The translations under genes were made by a program, and so were the position numbers. Below the pieces are notes generated by a model. That model was not told the DNA's origin. It saw only the letters and a list, made by a program, of their open reading frames with translations, and made no database searches. Of a stretch of DNA of 27,872 nucleotides, positions 1 through 7,808 are shown one piece after another. The stretch's first letter is position 1, and the number at the start of each line of letters is the position of its first letter. Source of the stretch: CAZAGT01 sp964484515 (GTDB taxonomy: Bacteria; Desulfobacterota; DSM-4660; Desulfatiglandales; HGW-15); assembly GCA_964484515.1 (NCBI GenBank), contig CAZAGT010000018.1, forward strand, positions 1-27,872, read 5' to 3'.

Positions 1-133
1 CCCCTTCATCTATCTGGCGAATTTGGGCTAATAGCAGCTCCTCCTGGTAGCATTCATACCTGCAGAAGCGCTGTTCACCCTCGCGAATACCCCCAAAAAC
101 GATGATTGCGCGGCAATGATTGCACTTAGGCAT
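1..133 (-). CDS. Small zinc-ribbon-like protein (partial, runs off left edge)
   Basis: The frame opens at ATG 133 with AGGA about seven bases upstream, and is still open at the window edge (44 codons visible). The visible N-terminus starts MPKCNHCRAIIVFGG and has cysteines at residues 4, 7, 24 and 28 in a CxxC plus CxxxC arrangement, which fits a small zinc-ribbon fold. Short proteins with this opening (CxxC, then a hydrophobic stretch with FGG, then RFC) are common in environmental Gram-negative genomes, but I know of no established function. It is too short for many ORF finders but the start, ribosome binding site and cysteine pattern agree. The C-terminal part is outside the window. Confidence 0.6.
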   Translation of the reverse strand, partial: MPKCNHCRAIIVFGGIREGEQRFCRYECYQEELLLAQIRQIDEG

Positions 134-560
134 GTTGGTTCCTATGGGGACAGGCTTGGTGGTGAATAGAGAATTTGACCTTAGTCTCCATTAATACATC
201 AGCACCTGGTCTCTTAAATGATTCCTATTTCGTACTGGAAGCAGTCATTGATGCGAAATCATGAGAATAAATGCATGAAATAAGCAGGATAATTGGAATG
301 TTGGAATATTGGAAGGCTGGGGATTTTGTTGAGCGACCCACTATTCCATTGTTCCATTATTCCACCATTCCGAGGTTATCTGTGAATCAGCGATTCCTCA
401 CCCAACAGCACCGGCATTATCGAGCCACATGCTATCGTTCTTGGACAGGGATGACATCAGCAAGCCTTTCAGTTCCTTCATTCTTGCCTTTCAACATGAG
501 GGGTTCGATCAAGAGGTCTTGTACTTGAGCAATCTTATCCGCCTTTCTCCCACGTAGGCA
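134..560. other. Non-coding stretch with one inverted repeat
   Basis: No convincing gene lies here. It contains the inverted repeat at 295-371, described separately. The frame of the HEAT-like gene stays open for 42 codons after its stop (432-560, minus strand) but has no start of its own, so I do not call it. Confidence 0.5.
295..371. repeat. Inverted repeat with 20-bp arms
   Basis: The left arm 295-314 (GGAATGTTGGAATATTGGAA) and right arm 352-371 match as reverse complements at 18 of 20 positions, with a 37-base spacer. The arms are themselves built from a GGAAT/TTGGAA-type short motif. This looks like a dispersed palindromic element rather than a terminator, because there is no T-run. No gene is interrupted. 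Confidence 0.7.
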
Positions 561-1205
561 TCACAACCAAGGCCTCCACTCGCCGTCTGGATGTTGATAA
601 TCTGCCAGATACTCTTCGAGGCCCACCAAGGTCTGCCCGATTATGGAACGAAGCCGTTCGTCTTGAGTCATACTTAGCGTTCGCTCAAGGCCGCGGCGGA
701 TAAAGGCCTCTTTTTCCGGCAAACTCGCAACCAGCTGGCTTGCCGCCAGGTTGCATGGGCCAGGGCTCTCTAATTCGTGCAGGTAATACTCTACCCCGGC
801 AAGCACACCCTCACGGCAAGCGCGCTGAAGTCTCGGGGCATCGCCGGGCATATACTCACTCACTTGCCCTGCGGAATCGACTCGGATCCTCAGGCGTTCG
901 TCCGGTCCGCAACACCCGTTTCCAATCTCAAACAGCAAATCCAGGATGAGTTCACGTCCGTGCCGAACAGATGAGGCAAGCATCGCGATCAAAAACGGCG
1001 GGACATAGGCAGCTGCCTCATACAAGTCACCCTGAAGAACCACGTGGTTATCGAGTTTCCAGTACGCCTCCTTGCGAACGCGGGCACTCTCCGACTCCAA
1101 AGCTCTGATCGCCTCGGCTACGTGGGCCGCATTCCCGTGCGCCTGCTTTAGATCTGCCCAAGGGATAGCGTCCAAATTTTCCAGCACCACTTGTGGCTTT
1201 TTCAA
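561..1205 (-). CDS. HEAT-repeat-like hypothetical protein
   Basis: A 214-residue protein with no signal peptide or membrane segment, so probably cytoplasmic. Residues 10-100 have the layout W-x-x-L-x-x-A-x-G-x-A, then a helix rich in Arg and Glu, then QGDLYEAAAYVPPFLIAML. That pattern is typical of HEAT-like helical-repeat proteins, some of which sit beside polymorphic toxins as candidate immunity proteins. The role here is not known. The start is a TTG at 1205 with AGAGGA just upstream; no ATG lies near the N-terminus, so the true start is uncertain. It lies 179 bp downstream of the macro-like gene on the same strand. Confidence 0.65.
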   Translation of the reverse strand: MKKPQVVLENLDAIPWADLKQAHGNAAHVAEAIRALESESARVRKEAYWKLDNHVVLQGDLYEAAAYVPPFLIAMLASSVRHGRELILDLLFEIGNGCCGPDERLRIRVDSAGQVSEYMPGDAPRLQRACREGVLAGVEYYLHELESPGPCNLAASQLVASLPEKEAFIRRGLERTLSMTQDERLRSIIGQTLVGLEEYLADYQHPDGEWRPWL

Positions 1206-1384
1206 AATCCTCTTTCAAGACCCCCTTTTAAGCTGCTAAGACAAACACAGATCTAATTTTCTCCACAGCGCTGTACCACCATTGAACTTGTTGAAATCCA
1301 GTGCTCAGAACTCATATCTATTTCCACCCCGACTTTTGTTAACTCAATGAAGGCGTGACGGCATGCTTTCACCTTCTTAGGCGC

Positions 1385-2458
1385 TTAATCGCCAGGCGAT
1401 GGGAAAAGGATCAGGTTGTCTTTGACCTCGATTTGAATTTTATTCTTCAATACGACCTCACTCCAATTCGTGTATCCTGGCGGCGGATTGTATTTATTTA
1501 CTTGAGCGTCGTATTGCCCCTCTACTCCCGTCATAACCGCCATTGCGCTCGTTGCCGCAGCCTTGACTCCATCATCCGTGGTTCTGGAACCGGCGTAGAA
1601 ATCATTTCCCGGCCATGACACATGATCCCAGGCAACAAGGCTGTGTAGCTCACAGTCATCAAAGTCATCCCCTTCCTCTTCATAGTCCTTTGGTGAACAA
1701 AGTTGCGGTTTATTTTCATTTCCCTTGGTCAGAGGCCGGACAAAAAAGCACACTCCATCTATCTCAAGCCGTTCGTTTTCACATTCTCGGTATGGATCGA
1801 AATACACGGCTCTTACATTCGTAAGATCGCTGGCATATTTCTCCAGGAAAGCTCTAAGTGCCTTTTGGAGTTCGGACCCTAACCGACCTCTGAACTTTCC
1901 GGCGAATTGGCCGCAACCGAGGCCCGGAACCGTTATGAAGGCCATCTTACCCCTGCTCTTCGAGGTTTGATTGGCATATAAGATCGGAGGAAGCAATCTT
2001 CTTTCATATAGCCGAGCGTAACCCTTTGGGTTGATTTCCCCGTTGCTGGTAACTCCCTGCCAATCAGCGGGGAGATTGTTCGTGTCATTGCGCAGCAACG
2101 CGCCCGGTGTAAAGAGGAGGGTCGCTCGCAAAGGTACTGGATGCACTTCAGGCCCACGATGTCTCCCATTGTCATACACTGTGACCGGTGTCGCGATGCC
2201 AATATCCCCCAATATTGCTAGCTCGTCTTGATTCCAATCCGTTCCGTCCCCATAAACAGCGCTCTCAGCAAAGATTTTATGATGTTTTGTTTGAATCAAC
2301 AATTCAATCAATTCCACGACCGTAATGGGGGAGTCACCCCTTTCTTTCAGCTTTTCACCCAAATATGTTCCTGCAAGCTTTCCAGCTTTTAGCCCTCTCA
2401 GATACGATTCCGTCTTCTTATATGTCTCTCTGTTCATCAAGATCTTATAGTCTTTCAT
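1385..2458 (-). CDS. Macro-domain-like protein
   Basis: A 357-residue cytoplasmic protein. Residues 174-200 read ITVPGLGCGQFAGKFRGRLG, resembling the glycine-rich phosphate-binding loop of macro domains, which bind ADP-ribose. The C-terminal half has a distinctive stretch, WPGNDFYAGSRTTDDGVKAA (near residues 282-301), that I associate with a macro-like family seen in Legionella and other bacteria. A role in ADP-ribose or nucleotide-derivative recognition or removal is inferred from the fold only. The ATG at 2458 has GGAGAA seven bases upstream. The phosphoesterase gene ends 65 bp upstream on the same strand, so the two may be co-transcribed and could process related nucleotide substrates. Confidence 0.6.
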   Translation of the reverse strand: MKDYKILMNRETYKKTESYLRGLKAGKLAGTYLGEKLKERGDSPITVVELIELLIQTKHHKIFAESAVYGDGTDWNQDELAILGDIGIATPVTVYDNGRHRGPEVHPVPLRATLLFTPGALLRNDTNNLPADWQGVTSNGEINPKGYARLYERRLLPPILYANQTSKSRGKMAFITVPGLGCGQFAGKFRGRLGSELQKALRAFLEKYASDLTNVRAVYFDPYRECENERLEIDGVCFFVRPLTKGNENKPQLCSPKDYEEEGDDFDDCELHSLVAWDHVSWPGNDFYAGSRTTDDGVKAAATSAMAVMTGVEGQYDAQVNKYNPPPGYTNWSEVVLKNKIQIEVKDNLILFPSPGD

Positions 2459-2523
2459 TCTTTCTTCTCCGCAAGGACGGTTATTATTGATGTGGGACTT
2501 ATTTGGGATCTCCCCTTGAAGCT

Positions 2524-3270
2524 CTAAATCTCCACGACCAGCCCAGGATCAAATGCCTCATTATCCGCTCGCGAATACCCTTTCGGGTTGCATAACACAC
2601 GGGTCTTTCCAAGATGATAGTCTCGGCTAGCATGGATATGTCCGTGAATCCAAAGTGTTGCGCCCGATTGCTCGACAAATTCGTCCAGATGCGACGCGTA
2701 GGCGGCACTGAGAAGATCCGCTTGATACCCGTCTTGAAGCGAGCGCCTGCTCGGCGCGTGGTGTGTGATTGCGACGATCTTTCGAGCTGTGTTTTTCTCC
2801 AATTTGAAGGCCAGCCAGGATCTTGATCGAAGGTGCATATTAACTGTATCGAGCGGGCGTATCTTGTGGAAACCCGGGCTGACCCTGATCTTCGAGTAGT
2901 CGGTCATCTGTTGTGTAGCCTTATATCCGGCGACGCGGGGATCACCAAGAAGTCGAAAGTCGGTCCAAAGCGTGGCACCCAGAAACAATACGTCGCCGAT
3001 CGCGATCTTGTTGTTTTCGAGCACATGAACGGTGCTCCCGTGTGCCAGCTCTTTTAGTTTTTTGGTGTGCCTCGGTATAGCTTCACCATAGTATTCGTGG
3101 TTGCCAAGAATGTAGAGAACCGGTCGGTCGGGAAACGCATTCTTTGCCCATTCAAGCCCCCTTCTCTTTACATGAATGTCCCCCGCTAAGATGACGACAT
3201 CTGCGTCGGTCTCAGGAATTTTAAAAGGGGTGAACTCAATGTGCAGGTCGCTAAGTACATGTAGCTTCAT
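2524..3270 (-). CDS. Calcineurin-like metallophosphoesterase
   Basis: A 248-residue cytoplasmic enzyme with all the signature metal-binding motifs in order: DLH (Asp8, His10), GD (Asp31), GNHE (Asn57, His58), TH (His170) and GHIH (210-213). Members of this superfamily hydrolyse phosphomonoesters or phosphodiesters with two metal ions; the substrate cannot be told from sequence. The length matches small single-domain members. The ribosome binding site upstream of ATG 3270 is weak, but the start is fixed by the first beta strand and DLH motif immediately after it. It is the first gene of a probable two-gene unit with the macro-like gene. Confidence 0.85.
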   Translation of the reverse strand: MKLHVLSDLHIEFTPFKIPETDADVVILAGDIHVKRRGLEWAKNAFPDRPVLYILGNHEYYGEAIPRHTKKLKELAHGSTVHVLENNKIAIGDVLFLGATLWTDFRLLGDPRVAGYKATQQMTDYSKIRVSPGFHKIRPLDTVNMHLRSRSWLAFKLEKNTARKIVAITHHAPSRRSLQDGYQADLLSAAYASHLDEFVEQSGATLWIHGHIHASRDYHLGKTRVLCNPKGYSRADNEAFDPGLVVEI

Positions 3271-3559
3271 CGCATCTTACCGTGAGTCGGCCCCTCCTCT
3301 CTTTGTTCAGCATGAAGAACATCCTATAGGAGTCACAAAACATGATCAAGGTTCTATGTTTTTTTCCGCGTGCCGCTCCGTTCTTCATTTTTCACGGAGG
3401 GACTAAGCACAGATTCAGGTTCGCGGTGATCAAATTCGATCCGAACTGCTAACAGCATTTATCAAGATACAAAATATCCTTCGGGAAAGCCTTTATAACA
3501 ACGCAAAAAGGACCGCGGACGACGGGCATAGACCGTCTTCGCTCAACCAGGATTCCAAA

Positions 3560-3588
3560 TTGACATTATCCTCTCGAACGAGTTAATT
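3560..3588 (+). promoter_or_regulatory. Possible sigma70-type promoter
   Basis: A perfect TTGACA (3560-3565) is followed after 17 bases by TTAATT (3583-3588), a poor -10 box. The nearest plus-strand gene starts about 450 bp downstream, beyond a repeat element, so the assignment is weak. Confidence 0.2.
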
Positions 3589-3598
3589 AACCATTTAA

Positions 3599-3925
3599 AC
3601 CATCAACTAGGCTGATGGTCCCAGCTTTGCTGTGGGGTACGTGAGTGAAATCTACCGCCCGCTCCGCTCGAGACGCTGAGGTCGTGGAGGAAAGTAATCT
3701 CTTTCCTTTGCCGTTGAGAGGACGGCAAAGGAAAAGCTCTCAACTTGGGTATCCAATCGGACCGCTTACCGGGACAACTTGATGACAGGAGCAAGAGAAA
3801 ACCCCGAAGGGTTACGACTTATTGCTTTCCGCCCTTTTATCCCGCTGTTTGTGTGGCGGGGCTCAGCGGAAAACAATAAAAGAAAACAAGCCCTCTGCGT
3901 GCTCCGCGTCTTGCGGTGAACATCA
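3599..3925. repeat. Composite intergenic repeat with three hairpins
   Basis: The gene-free region 3271-4034 holds this element and otherwise nothing I can name. It has a 7-bp hairpin (3599-3605/3613-3619), a perfect 13-bp hairpin (TTTCCTTTGCCGT at 3702-3714 against 3722-3734) and a 14-bp hairpin with one mismatch (3819-3832 against 3866-3879). It ends in a stretch, CTCTGCGTGCTCCGCGTCTT, of the type common as a dispersed repeat in environmental bacterial genomes. Parts recur near 24205-24485: ACCGCCCGCTCC and CTCAGCGGAAAACA are shared exactly. None of the hairpins has a terminal T-run. Confidence 0.65.
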
Positions 3926-4034
3926 ATACTGAAGTTCCCCCTTTTAGGCGTGGTCATTGACTTTGCTTGCCATAGCTGGAAGTTGCGTAATTGTAGGGGA
4001 CTCTTTCCTTTTTCAGCGATGCGCGTGAGGTCTC

Positions 4035-4541
4035 ATGAAAAGGCTAATCAAAGGGTTTCTCAGAATGATTGGTTGGGTCCCTTTAGACGAGGTGACAGGA
4101 AAGGAGATCGATCCTAATCATGTCTGGGAATTCAAAAGCATTTCAAGGAAGAACGACTTTCAGGCCTGGATCATTGAGCGTGTCCCGGATGGCAGCGTAT
4201 GGAGTATCGAAGGTTTTCACGATCCCGACATCTTCGAGACCGTTCAAGATTTTGTCACCGAGGACGGGGTTCGTGTTCACAAGGGGACCGTTTGGCCAAG
4301 GCAAAGGCATATCAAGATCAAACTCAATGCTCAGTCCAAGAAGGCCATTCTCGATCGGCTTGAAGACTGGAATCTGGATGTCGATATCCGCCATCAACAC
4401 ATCTATAAGGGTGAGATGTTCTACCTCACAGCGTATGACAACCTTCATGCGGGCTGTACCTGGCTGACGAAAATGATTGATCGGGCTGAGTTGGATGAAC
4501 TTGAGGACAGGGGCATCTTGGAATACGAAAAAGAAGACTGA
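4035..4541 (+). CDS. Hypothetical protein, 168 residues
   Basis: I do not recognise this protein. ATG 4035 is preceded by GAGG four bases away. There is a basic, partly hydrophobic N-terminus (MKRLIKGFLRMIGWVPLDEV), then a mixed alpha/beta-looking body rich in Trp, His and acidic residues, and an acidic C-terminus. No signal peptide, membrane segment or catalytic motif is evident. Codon use and frame quality look like a real gene. It stands alone on the plus strand between two long non-coding regions, so context gives no clue to function. Confidence 0.55.
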   Translation: MKRLIKGFLRMIGWVPLDEVTGKEIDPNHVWEFKSISRKNDFQAWIIERVPDGSVWSIEGFHDPDIFETVQDFVTEDGVRVHKGTVWPRQRHIKIKLNAQSKKAILDRLEDWNLDVDIRHQHIYKGEMFYLTAYDNLHAGCTWLTKMIDRAELDELEDRGILEYEKED

Positions 4542-5381
4542 CCCCGGCTTCGCCCAGGTGGGCAAGAACACCGCGGGTAGCTCGTCGGCGATTGATTTGC
4601 TCTCACTCCCAGCAGATGGACCCACCCGCACAGACTGTAGGATCTGGCCGGGCTTTTGGAACAGAAAATAGGGTAGCCTACGCTCTCTAACGGATCTGCG
4701 AAAGAAGAGCTTGACAAACTAATTCCACCATTTTACCCTGGTTTTACAGTAATTCCGTATCATTGCTTTGATAACATTCCGTACCTCACGTTAGTCATGT
4801 TTTCTCAATCACCCTGAAACCGGTTTTAATGTGCTTGTTCATGTCATTCAATTAACATATCGAAAGTTTTAACAAAAAGCGCATTTGAGACGGTCAAGTC
4901 ATCCGTAGTATTCTGGACAGGACCTAAATCCCTCAGTCACGGCAGATTCAGCGGCAGACGAGTTGTTCGCAAAAAGACCGGCGAATGAGGTGGACACCCG
5001 CTAGGTGGTCGGCTGTTTGCCTGCCATGCCCTAAGGATGCGTAAGCACCCTAAACACCAAACCTCAATTCATCAAGGGGAGTAATCGTTGAAATCATCAG
5101 GCCCCTGCTGGAATGCTGCGAGGGATCGAGCGACACCTCTCTGTCATGTTAGCCGTTCTGGACCTCAATTCGGGTCAATCCTTGCCCTCCAGGTATAGAG
5201 GGACCGAGGTCGTGCCATTAGTGGCGAGTTAGAGGGATTCGTGGGTTGGCCCTCGCAGACCGCTGCAGGGCGCGCAGATCGAACCTTAGGGGTTCCATGC
5301 CATAATCTGATGAATCCACCGGAATCAACAGCCGGTTACGTAAGTCAGGATTCAAGCCCACCATTCAGGAGGGAACGTGTC
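4542..5381. other. Long non-coding region upstream of the OmpA/caspase module
   Basis: No credible gene is seen. The part around 4700-4900 is AT-rich. A possible sigma70 promoter lies at 4711-4739. A weak sigma54-like match, TGG at 5006-5008 and TTGC at 5017-5020 with the right GG-N10-GC spacing, is also present but departs from consensus between them. The 10-mer ACCTCAATTC occurs twice (near 5061 and 5163). The open frame starting at 5241 is only an upstream extension of the OmpA gene. Confidence 0.45.
4711..4739 (+). promoter_or_regulatory. Possible sigma70-type promoter
   Basis: Perfect TTGACA at 4711-4716, 17-base spacer, then TACCCT at 4734-4739 (three of six consensus bases). It points towards the OmpA-like gene but lies about 640 bp from its start, which would give a very long leader. 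Confidence 0.25.
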
Positions 5382-6200
5382 ATGAAAACCATAATCACTT
5401 GCGTCTTTGTGGTTGTCGGCTTTTTGCTTTGCAGGTCCGGCATTTCCCTGGCTCAAGATTGCGAGGATGCTGAGGATTCGATCCGCCTTCGCCTAAGACA
5501 ACCGCCTCAGGCTGACACCGAATACGGTTTTAAGACCGCCTTTGAAGACTGCCCGGGCAACCAGGAATTGTATGAGTTAGTCGGAGACTATTGGGAGAAG
5601 CACGCCAAAACCCACCGAAACATAAATAGGCGAATAGAATTCAAAGAATATGCAAAAAAATACTATGAGCTGGCTGAAAAGATGAGCAGCGGCCGCGAGA
5701 AACGAAGGTATGCCATTAAGGTTGCAGAAGTGGAGAAGATGGATGTGAAACCCAAAAAAGAACTGAGAAACCTTGGACTGATTATTGAAGATTATTCAGG
5801 GGATCCCGCCAACATCTCTGAAGCCCAGGTCGCTGAGGCGGCCGAGACTGCGACGGACGAAAAGAGGTGGACCATCCCGATCTTCTTTTTCGGATTCGAT
5901 TCTTACGAGGTCAATGAGGTCTCTGAGCCATATCTAGATGAAGTTGGTGAGTATCTCATCGCTAATCCATCCTGCATCATTCTGCTGGAAGGGCATGCGG
6001 ATGCACGAGGGGACCCCGGATATAACAAGACGCTGTCGTTGAAACGTGCTGAGAGCGCCAAATCGTATTTGGAGGACAACTACGAAATTGCATCTGAGCG
6101 CATCAGGGTTCTTGGTTACGGGTCCGACCGGTTGAAGGACAAAAATGATCCTTACAGCGCCGTAAATCGGCGTGTTGAGCTTCTGAAGATAGTCGAGTAA
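5382..6200 (+). CDS. OmpA-family peptidoglycan-binding protein
   Basis: I chose ATG 5382 rather than the upstream ATG at 5241 because AGGAGGGA lies about eight bases ahead and the protein then begins with a clean Sec signal peptide (MKTIITCVFVVVGFLLCRSG, cleavage likely after Ala24). The protein is 272 residues. Residues 27-130 are a helical, charged region. Residues 165-270 form an OmpA C-terminal domain with GHADARGD (204-211) and the NRRVE motif (262-266) used in binding peptidoglycan diaminopimelate. It should sit in the periplasm, held to the cell wall. The helical region, with Cys27 and Cys57, resembles the N-terminal part of the OmpA protein at 10099-10836, so the two look paralogous. 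It heads a three-gene plus-strand unit with the caspase-like and lipoprotein genes. Confidence 0.9.
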   Translation: MKTIITCVFVVVGFLLCRSGISLAQDCEDAEDSIRLRLRQPPQADTEYGFKTAFEDCPGNQELYELVGDYWEKHAKTHRNINRRIEFKEYAKKYYELAEKMSSGREKRRYAIKVAEVEKMDVKPKKELRNLGLIIEDYSGDPANISEAQVAEAAETATDEKRWTIPIFFFGFDSYEVNEVSEPYLDEVGEYLIANPSCIILLEGHADARGDPGYNKTLSLKRAESAKSYLEDNYEIASERIRVLGYGSDRLKDKNDPYSAVNRRVELLKIVE

Positions 6201-6212
6201 TCAGGGTTTTTG

Positions 6213-6252
6213 ACGATACTCCAAGTCAATGGCCTGGACTGACGAGTATCGT
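6213..6252 (+). promoter_or_regulatory. Stem-loop between the OmpA-like and caspase-like genes
   Basis: ACGATACTC (6213-6221) pairs perfectly with GAGTATCGT (6244-6252), and a second short pairing, AGTC/GACT, lies inside the loop (6224-6227/6237-6240). There is no T-run, so it is more likely an mRNA processing or stability element, or a partial attenuator, than an intrinsic terminator. Confidence 0.45.
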
Positions 6253-6316
6253 GGCGGCTGTGAAACACTCCCCTAAGAAGGTATTTCTCCTGAGAATAAG
6301 ACAGAGGTAGCCAGCC

Positions 6317-7753
6317 ATGACATCGAGCGGGATCCTGAGTGGCCTTGTGACTGCTTTGTTGTTGACTCTCTCCCCGGTAAATGTACCGGCTGCATTGAAG
6401 GCTGTTTACGAACGTCAACGCCTTTATAATCAGGATAGTCCCCTGCTGGAGCAGTACCGCAAAGCCATGGGCCTATACTGGAGCGCGGATTATGGGGCCG
6501 CCGAACAAGCGTTTCAGGACCTGGTCCGGCAGGATCACCGGTTCAGCTCGGCCTACATCTTCCTGGCCGACAGTCAAATGGGCCAGGGCAAGAGGCAGCC
6601 CGCATACCTGAACTATGAAAAGGCCTACGAGATCCTTCAACAGAAGAACGAGGAACGCAAATCCCTATTTCCCGATTTGAAGGATCCCGAGATTTACGCG
6701 GACATGCTTTATTGTCTCAACGCCTTAGGGCGCTATAAGGAGGCGAAAAAACTGGGCGTTATCTTGGGGTTACCCCAAGGGGAATCTCCCGATCTCTATA
6801 TGAATATCGCTTATGCCCTTTACAAGTTGGATGAAAAGGAAATGGCCCAGGTCAACTTCTGCAAATCAAGGGAAATCGGCGACCCGGTGGAATTGAAGAA
6901 TCTCACGTATCTCAGGCTGTCGAGGCTATTTGAAAATGGGCGTGAATGGATCCGTTGTCCGGATGAAAGCGGACCGCAACGCGGCAAGAATTATGCCTTG
7001 CTCATCGGGGTCGGAAAGTTCAAGGAGTCCACCAAGATCCGATCCCTAAAATACACGGGAAACGATGTTTCAGGAATAAAGCGCGTCCTTACCAGCCCTC
7101 AGACGGGGATCTTCGATCCGGATGACGTTACCGTGTTACTGAATGAGAAGGCGACCTTACGAAACATGAAGTTCAGAATGGCGGAGGCGGTGGCCAAGGT
7201 CCAGAACGAAGAGGATTTGCTCTTCGTGTTCTATGCCGGCCATGGTTATGCCGGTCCGGACGGAAGCGATACTTACTGGCTGGCCTATGACACGGAATAT
7301 GACGAAGGCGCGGCGTACATGACGCAGGCAACGGCCTATTCAAACCTAGAGCTTGCCAAGACGCTGTTCAATCTGAAGGCCGGTAAGGTCGTGTTTCTCA
7401 TCGATGCCTGCCACAGCTCCGGCATGGCGGATCGGCCGACCGGCGTCGGCGGCCTCGCGGAAGGCATTAAGAGAACGGGAAAAGAATATGTGATTATTAC
7501 CTCAGCTCAGGCAGACAAAGTATCAATAGAATCGGATGATTTGAAACACGGTCTTTTCTCTTACTACATCATAGAGGCTCTTTCAGGGAAGGCGGACTCT
7601 AACTCCGACGGTAAGATTGAGGCCGGAGAGTTGTGGACATTCCTGAAGGAACGCATTCCGGCACACGCCCGAGACATGGGTCTGGAGCAAGTCCCGCGGC
7701 TCAGCAGCTCCTTCGAAGGCTCCATCTTCCTATCAAAGAACCCGAACTACTGA
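6317..7753 (+). CDS. TPR plus caspase-like (peptidase C14) exported protein
   Basis: A 478-residue protein that begins with a signal peptide (cleavage near Ala25), so it is predicted periplasmic. Residues 45-205 are tetratricopeptide-like helical repeats. Residues 222-470 form a caspase fold: the opening strand is NYALLIGVGKF, the catalytic His is in YAGHG (His309) and the catalytic Cys is in DACHSS (Cys365). Both dyad residues are intact, so a cysteine peptidase is likely; the substrate is unknown. Near the end, DSNSDGKIEAGEL (427-439) looks like an EF-hand-type calcium loop, which is common in bacterial caspase-like proteins. AGAGGT lies eight bases before ATG 6317. It lies between the OmpA-like gene and the lipoprotein gene, suggesting an envelope-associated proteolytic complex. 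Confidence 0.88.
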   Translation: MTSSGILSGLVTALLLTLSPVNVPAALKAVYERQRLYNQDSPLLEQYRKAMGLYWSADYGAAEQAFQDLVRQDHRFSSAYIFLADSQMGQGKRQPAYLNYEKAYEILQQKNEERKSLFPDLKDPEIYADMLYCLNALGRYKEAKKLGVILGLPQGESPDLYMNIAYALYKLDEKEMAQVNFCKSREIGDPVELKNLTYLRLSRLFENGREWIRCPDESGPQRGKNYALLIGVGKFKESTKIRSLKYTGNDVSGIKRVLTSPQTGIFDPDDVTVLLNEKATLRNMKFRMAEAVAKVQNEEDLLFVFYAGHGYAGPDGSDTYWLAYDTEYDEGAAYMTQATAYSNLELAKTLFNLKAGKVVFLIDACHSSGMADRPTGVGGLAEGIKRTGKEYVIITSAQADKVSIESDDLKHGLFSYYIIEALSGKADSNSDGKIEAGELWTFLKERIPAHARDMGLEQVPRLSSSFEGSIFLSKNPNY

Positions 7754-7808
7754 TTTCCGGGCCCATCTATGTGGAGTCGAAGCTCACGGCCAAAGTGAGG
7801 TAAACACC

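Noticed and set aside
271..528. Plus-strand open frame of 85 codons
   Set aside because: It runs through the inverted repeat, has no good ribosome binding site and its translation looks like repeat-derived sequence.
432..560. Frame of the HEAT-like gene stays open 42 codons past its stop
   Set aside because: The translation looks somewhat protein-like, but an open stretch of this length is expected by chance fairly often and there is no start codon signal.
5241..5381. N-terminal extension of the OmpA-like gene
   Set aside because: No ribosome binding site at 5241; the signal peptide and strong binding site fit ATG 5382.
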